Source: a virus
Strand: one strand, 5' to 3'
Length of the DNA: 58,447 nucleotides
Virus record (IMG/VR): IMGVR_UViG_3300042934_000463
Location: 1 to 58,447 of that record
The position numbers and the translations under genes were made by a program. The notes beneath the pieces were generated by a model. It made no database searches. It was not told where the DNA came from and saw only the letters and a list, made by a program, of their open reading frames with translations. Below are positions 55,688 to 58,447 of this stretch, piece by piece; position 1 is the first letter of the stretch, and the number at the start of each line of letters is the position of its first letter.

Positions 55688-55716
55688 TTGAGATATAATA
55701 TTCATACTCTTATAAT
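55688..55716 (+). promoter_or_regulatory. Early promoter (TTGAGA-17-TATAAT)
   Basis: TTGAGA 55688-55693, TATAAT 55711-55716, 17-base spacer. It is the same class as the early cassettes 25-34 kb away. Confidence 0.8.
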
Positions 55717-55759
55717 GATACTGTCATAAAAAATTAAATATATAAGGAGAGAGAAAACT

Positions 55760-56173
55760 ATGAGTAACAAAGATTTGGCAGATATGTCATATAAGGAAAT
55801 TAAGGAGGAAGCTAAGAGATTAAAAGTAAAAGAATGGTGGACTTTTGATTTTGCTACATTGGTGAGTATAGTAAAAGATGTTAGGAAGGAATTGAATTTG
55901 GAAAGTGCCCCCAAGGTTGAAAGGAAAGTAAGGAAAGCTAATGAACCTGCTGAAACTACTGTACAAATACCAGATGAAGTAAAAAGGGAAAATATAACAA
56001 CTCTACAGGATATATTAGATAAGTTGAAAAAGGAAGGTAAACCCATAAAAGGTTCAAAGGCAAGAAGAATATTAAGGACTGGTAATATTGAAAGACCCTT
56101 TGAAAATTGGGAGTGGGATAATAAACTACACAAGGATATCATAAAAGAGGTTGAAAGGTTATTAAGGAAATAA
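55760..56173 (+). CDS. Protein with SAP-like N-terminus and KARRILR C-terminus
   Basis: 137 residues. The first ~45 resemble the SAP/Rho-N fold (LADMSYKEIKEEAKRLKV), followed by a basic linker. The last ~55 are the shared domain (TTLQDILDKLKK, SKARRILRTG, NWEWDN, then a helical end). It thus combines the two small modules that recur in this genome. It has its own TTGAGA promoter and is the last gene of the plus strand. Confidence 0.75.
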   Translation: MSNKDLADMSYKEIKEEAKRLKVKEWWTFDFATLVSIVKDVRKELNLESAPKVERKVRKANEPAETTVQIPDEVKRENITTLQDILDKLKKEGKPIKGSKARRILRTGNIERPFENWEWDNKLHKDIIKEVERLLRK

Positions 56174-56179
56174 AGGAAC

Positions 56180-56205
56180 AGGGGCTTAAAGGCCCCTATT
56201 TTTAT
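56180..56205 (+). terminator. Strong terminator at the convergence of the two strands
   Basis: AGGGGC TTAAAG GCCCCT stem-loop followed by ATTTTTATT. It separates the plus-strand early unit from the end of the late minus-strand operon. Confidence 0.88.
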
Positions 56206-56468
56206 TCAGGCTTTTTATTAATTCCTTCCATTAATTGCTTAAAGATTTGGTTACCATAAACTGCCAATGCTGTAAGTAATATGGCTTGTATGACAGCCTC
56301 AACCACAAAGCCTATTATAAGGAAACAAAACATAATAGCTATTGCTAATAGTATGAAGGGGATTAACCAATCGGGAATCCTCTTTGTACCTTTTAACATT
56401 AAACCTATTACATAAATAACTAAGACAATAACTAATACCTCAGGTTTGATAAATTGCATAACATCCAT
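56202..56468 (-). CDS. Holin (Phage_holin_5_2-like)
   Basis: 88 residues with three hydrophobic spans (LVIVLVIYVIGLML, WLIPFILLAIAIMFCFLIIGF, VIQAILLTALAVYG). MQFIKPEVLVIVLVIYVIG...IPDWLIP is typical of the 5_2 holin family. Holins form the lesion that starts lysis. It is the last gene of the late operon, after the endolysin. Confidence 0.82.
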   Translation of the reverse strand: MDVMQFIKPEVLVIVLVIYVIGLMLKGTKRIPDWLIPFILLAIAIMFCFLIIGFVVEAVIQAILLTALAVYGNQIFKQLMEGINKKPE

Positions 56469-56488
56469 TTTTATATTCCTCCTTCAAA

Positions 56489-57430
56489 TTATATACTAAA
56501 TAATGCTCTAAGGGTTTTAGGTCCAGCTATTCCATCAACTGATAGACCTCTAGCTTGTTGGAATGATCTAATTGCTGCTATTGATTCATCCCCATACCAA
56601 CCATCTGCCCCAAATTGTGGTAATCTATACCCTAATTGTAAAAGCCTTTCTTGTACAACTTTCACAATTTGATTTTGAGTACCTTTTGTTAATAATACAT
56701 TGTCAAGTAATGACCATGATCTATCCCCTAAGAATCCATCAACTGCAAGTTTAGGACCATATACAGAGTTAGCAGCTTTTTGTAAGTTTTGAGCTACAAA
56801 ACCTTGAACAAAGAACTCCCATGTTTGTTTCTTAGCATTGATTACTTCCTCTGGTTTTCCTACAGGTGTAGTTACTGGTACATATGAAGCTCCAATATGT
56901 TTTAATATACCCATAGCAATAGCTGTACCAATAGCTTCTTGCTCCTCAATACTATCTAATATAAATCTATCATCACTATCTACAAAACCTGGTTCAACTA
57001 TAACAGCAGTCATTCTTGTCTCTCTGATTACACCAAAATAGTCTCCATTTTGACCTGCTTTAGTATATGCTCTTCTAAGGTTTTGACCAGTAGTATCTCT
57101 GATACTATCAAGTATTGAATTAGATAAAGCTTGACCTTCTCCAGGATGGATACTATATATAGCCTCAGCACCATCTCCACCACCACCATTGTAGTGATCT
57201 GATATGAAATAATCTGCTCCCCATTCATTTGCCATTCTTGCTCTTTCATTTATATCCACATATACATCTGATTCTCTGGTTAATTTAACTATTTGGCCAT
57301 TAGCTTCTAATACTGCTTTTGCCTTTCTAGTAGTTACCATAACCATGTTCTTTTCTACTAAACCATTAGCTACTACCCCTGGATCGCTTCCACCATGTCC
57401 TGGATCCATCATAATTTTCTTTTGAATCAT
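56489..57430 (-). CDS. Endolysin: N-acetylmuramoyl-L-alanine amidase with peptidoglycan-binding domain
   Basis: 313 residues. Amidase_3 domain (1-175): zinc ligands His12 (DPGHGGSDPG), Glu26 and His in FISDHYNGG, and the catalytic Glu in VIVEPGFVDS. A linker follows, then a C-terminal peptidoglycan-binding PG_binding_1 domain (about 250-313, VVQERLLQLGYRLP...DGWYGDESIAAIRSFQQARGL). It cuts the bond between muramic acid and the stem peptide. No signal peptide, so release depends on the holin. Confidence 0.95.
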   Translation of the reverse strand: MIQKKIMMDPGHGGSDPGVVANGLVEKNMVMVTTRKAKAVLEANGQIVKLTRESDVYVDINERARMANEWGADYFISDHYNGGGGDGAEAIYSIHPGEGQALSNSILDSIRDTTGQNLRRAYTKAGQNGDYFGVIRETRMTAVIVEPGFVDSDDRFILDSIEEQEAIGTAIAMGILKHIGASYVPVTTPVGKPEEVINAKKQTWEFFVQGFVAQNLQKAANSVYGPKLAVDGFLGDRSWSLLDNVLLTKGTQNQIVKVVQERLLQLGYRLPQFGADGWYGDESIAAIRSFQQARGLSVDGIAGPKTLRALFSI

Positions 57431-57443
57431 TAATAATCCCTCC

Positions 57444-57827
57444 TTAAGGTTTTATACCTTGATATACTTTTAATGCATCGCTAAGATTAAGACCTATAGC
57501 TGCAATTATAACTAAAAATAGTAATGCTACACCTGATTTAATTAAAAACTTTCCTATGTCACTTTCATACCAGACCTTCTTTTTCACATCATTCTTAGGT
57601 GTTAATGCCTGTAAATTTTGTAAAAGAAGCTCTTGGGTTTTAGCCTGTTGTTCTTGTATTGCGATTACACTGTAAACCAATTTAGACAACTCCTTCAATT
57701 CGTTACTGTGGCCATTGAGCCTCCTCTCAGTTCTATCTTGCTCTTTCTTTATATTCTCATGTCTTTCATTACATAAACCTTCAGCCATAGTTGAGTACCC
57801 TTTTTCTTTCATAAGATTAGGGCTCAT
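57444..57827 (-). CDS. XhlA-like holin-associated membrane protein
   Basis: 127 residues from the ATG at 57827. A long coiled-coil region (ENIKKEQDRTERRLNGHSNELKELSKLV) is followed by a C-terminal span (GVALLFLVIIAAIGL), the pattern of XhlA. Alternative starts are a TTG at 57842 and an ATG at 57788. A hairpin (57820-57837) covers the ribosome site and the start at 57827. Confidence 0.7.
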   Translation of the reverse strand: MSPNLMKEKGYSTMAEGLCNERHENIKKEQDRTERRLNGHSNELKELSKLVYSVIAIQEQQAKTQELLLQNLQALTPKNDVKKKVWYESDIGKFLIKSGVALLFLVIIAAIGLNLSDALKVYQGIKP

Positions 57828-57837
57828 AAAGAGCCCC
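57820..57837 (-). promoter_or_regulatory. Hairpin over the XhlA-like ribosome site
   Basis: GGGCTC/GAGCCC with a short loop that holds the ATG; the stem includes part of the AAGGGG site. It could delay translation of the lysis gene or act as a weak terminator. Confidence 0.45.
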
Positions 57838-57842
57838 TTCAA

Positions 57843-57992
57843 TTAATTAATAGGTTCAACAGGTAATGGGTTTCCATTGCCATCTAAACCTAATGCAGTT
57901 AGCTCTGCTAATACTGCTTCTCTTAGGTTCACAGGAACTTGTTCTATAGTTCTTCTGTGATTAACTATTAAAGCCACATATACAGCTACCAT
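57843..57992 (-). CDS. Small tail-associated protein (49 residues)
   Basis: A short gene with AAGGAGGTGATATT upstream. MVAVYVALIVNHRRTIEQVPVNLREAV and the LGLDGNGNPL ending match small proteins encoded between fibre and lysis genes in Clostridium and Bacillus myophages. The role is unknown, and it may be structural. Confidence 0.7.
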   Translation of the reverse strand: MVAVYVALIVNHRRTIEQVPVNLREAVLAELTALGLDGNGNPLPVEPIN

Positions 57993-58004
57993 AATATCAC
58001 CTCC

Positions 58005-58352
58005 TTACATTAAATTATTAGCTAATAAAATTTCATACATTTGGGCCATAGCATCCATGGTATTAATAAGCATTTCTCTGGTTTCCTCAAGTTCCATTTC
58101 TATAGCAGACTTGGGTAATTCTGAGACCTGCATAGGAACCTCATCAAACATAACTATATCCTCTACAGTATACACCTCATCCTTGTCAATATAATAGCTA
58201 TTCAATTTAAACTTGCCAGCTATTAGAATTTGATGTAATTCAGAGTCTATCTTTATAGACTCTTTGGGTAGGTCTTTATACAATTCTAACATATCAAGGG
58301 GATAAAAACCTCCCAGTGTTTTATCTTCTCTAATTGCAGCTAAAAATGTCAT
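58005..58352 (-). CDS. Small fibre-associated protein (XkdW-position)
   Basis: 115 residues from the ATG at 58352, seven bases after AGGAGG; the 12 codons further upstream lack a ribosome site and overlap the fibre gene. An acidic, helical C-terminus (AIEMELEETREMLINTMDAMAQMYEIL) and position just after the fibre suggest a fibre chaperone or small tail protein. Its first bases also appear at the left end of the window. Confidence 0.75.
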   Translation of the reverse strand: MTFLAAIREDKTLGGFYPLDMLELYKDLPKESIKIDSELHQILIAGKFKLNSYYIDKDEVYTVEDIVMFDEVPMQVSELPKSAIEMELEETREMLINTMDAMAQMYEILLANNLM

Positions 58353-58447
58353 TTTTTTATACCTCCTTAATATCCTATTGCAAGCCAATTAACTGTGATA
58401 GGGTTATTATTATCAGTTCTTCTAGCGTAAAGATCAAAATTAGATAT
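58321..58447. repeat. Right copy of exact 127-bp terminal repeat
   Basis: Identical to 1-127. It contains the start of the small fibre-associated gene and, from 58367, the last codons of the tail fibre gene. It shows that the genome is circular in assembly (circular or permuted molecule). Confidence 0.95.

Overview
The window is one complete tailed-phage genome, very probably a contractile-tailed (myovirus) phage of a low-GC Bacillota host (Clostridia-like). The head and tail genes follow the PBSX/XkdE-XkdU order of Bacillus and Clostridioides myophages. The DNA is AT-rich, nearly all genes have strong AGGAGG-type Shine-Dalgarno sites, and promoters are of the sigma-A type. The first 127 bases are repeated exactly as the last 127, so the contig closes into a circle of 58,320 unique bases. 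I found no integrase, CI-like repressor, CRISPR array, tRNA or insertion sequence; a virulent lifestyle is likely.

Layout. The late module is on the minus strand and runs from the small terminase (23.4 kb) down to position 1. It then continues across the artificial ends into 58.4-56.2 kb. Order: terminase small and large subunits, portal, head morphogenesis protein, XkdF-type protease/scaffold, capsid, connectors, sheath, tube, frameshifted tail chaperone, tape measure, baseplate, a 1,549-residue tail fibre, small fibre-associated genes, a holin-associated XhlA-like protein, amidase endolysin and holin. A promoter with an attenuator-like hairpin precedes the terminase, and a second promoter lies before the portal.

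From 31.3 kb down to 23.7 kb a set of small early genes lies on the minus strand: dCMP deaminase, a DenV-like glycosylase, a DUF2786 protein, a 3D-domain exported protein and many unknowns. Most have their own promoter and terminator. About 700 non-coding bases at 31.3-32.0 kb carry many DnaA-box-like sites and are the likely replication origin. From 32.0 to 56.2 kb everything is on the plus strand: first small unknown proteins, including several single-membrane-span peptides, then the replication, recombination and nucleotide genes. The latter comprise a RepB-type primase/helicase, a dNMP kinase, all-alpha NTP pyrophosphatases, thymidylate-synthase-family proteins, a UDG-like/DNA polymerase A fusion, Cas4-like nuclease, Sak4-like ATPase, DUF669-like ssDNA-binding protein, ThyX, VRR-NUC nuclease, DUF1599 protein and SNF2 helicase. 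The plus-strand and late minus-strand units converge on a terminator at 56.19 kb.

Regulation. Early genes on both strands share a promoter of the form TTGAGA-17-TATAAT, while three replication-region units share TTGACATAG...TAATAT. A 56-bp two-armed element with a fixed 27-bp spacer occurs twice, once over the portal promoter and once in the origin region. Further points of interest: a thymidylate synthase homologue carrying the Asp typical of dCMP-specific enzymes beside a pyrophosphatase and a dNMP kinase (possible cytosine modification); a four-member family of proteins sharing a KARRILR domain; and a folded leader RNA candidate at 25.4 kb.
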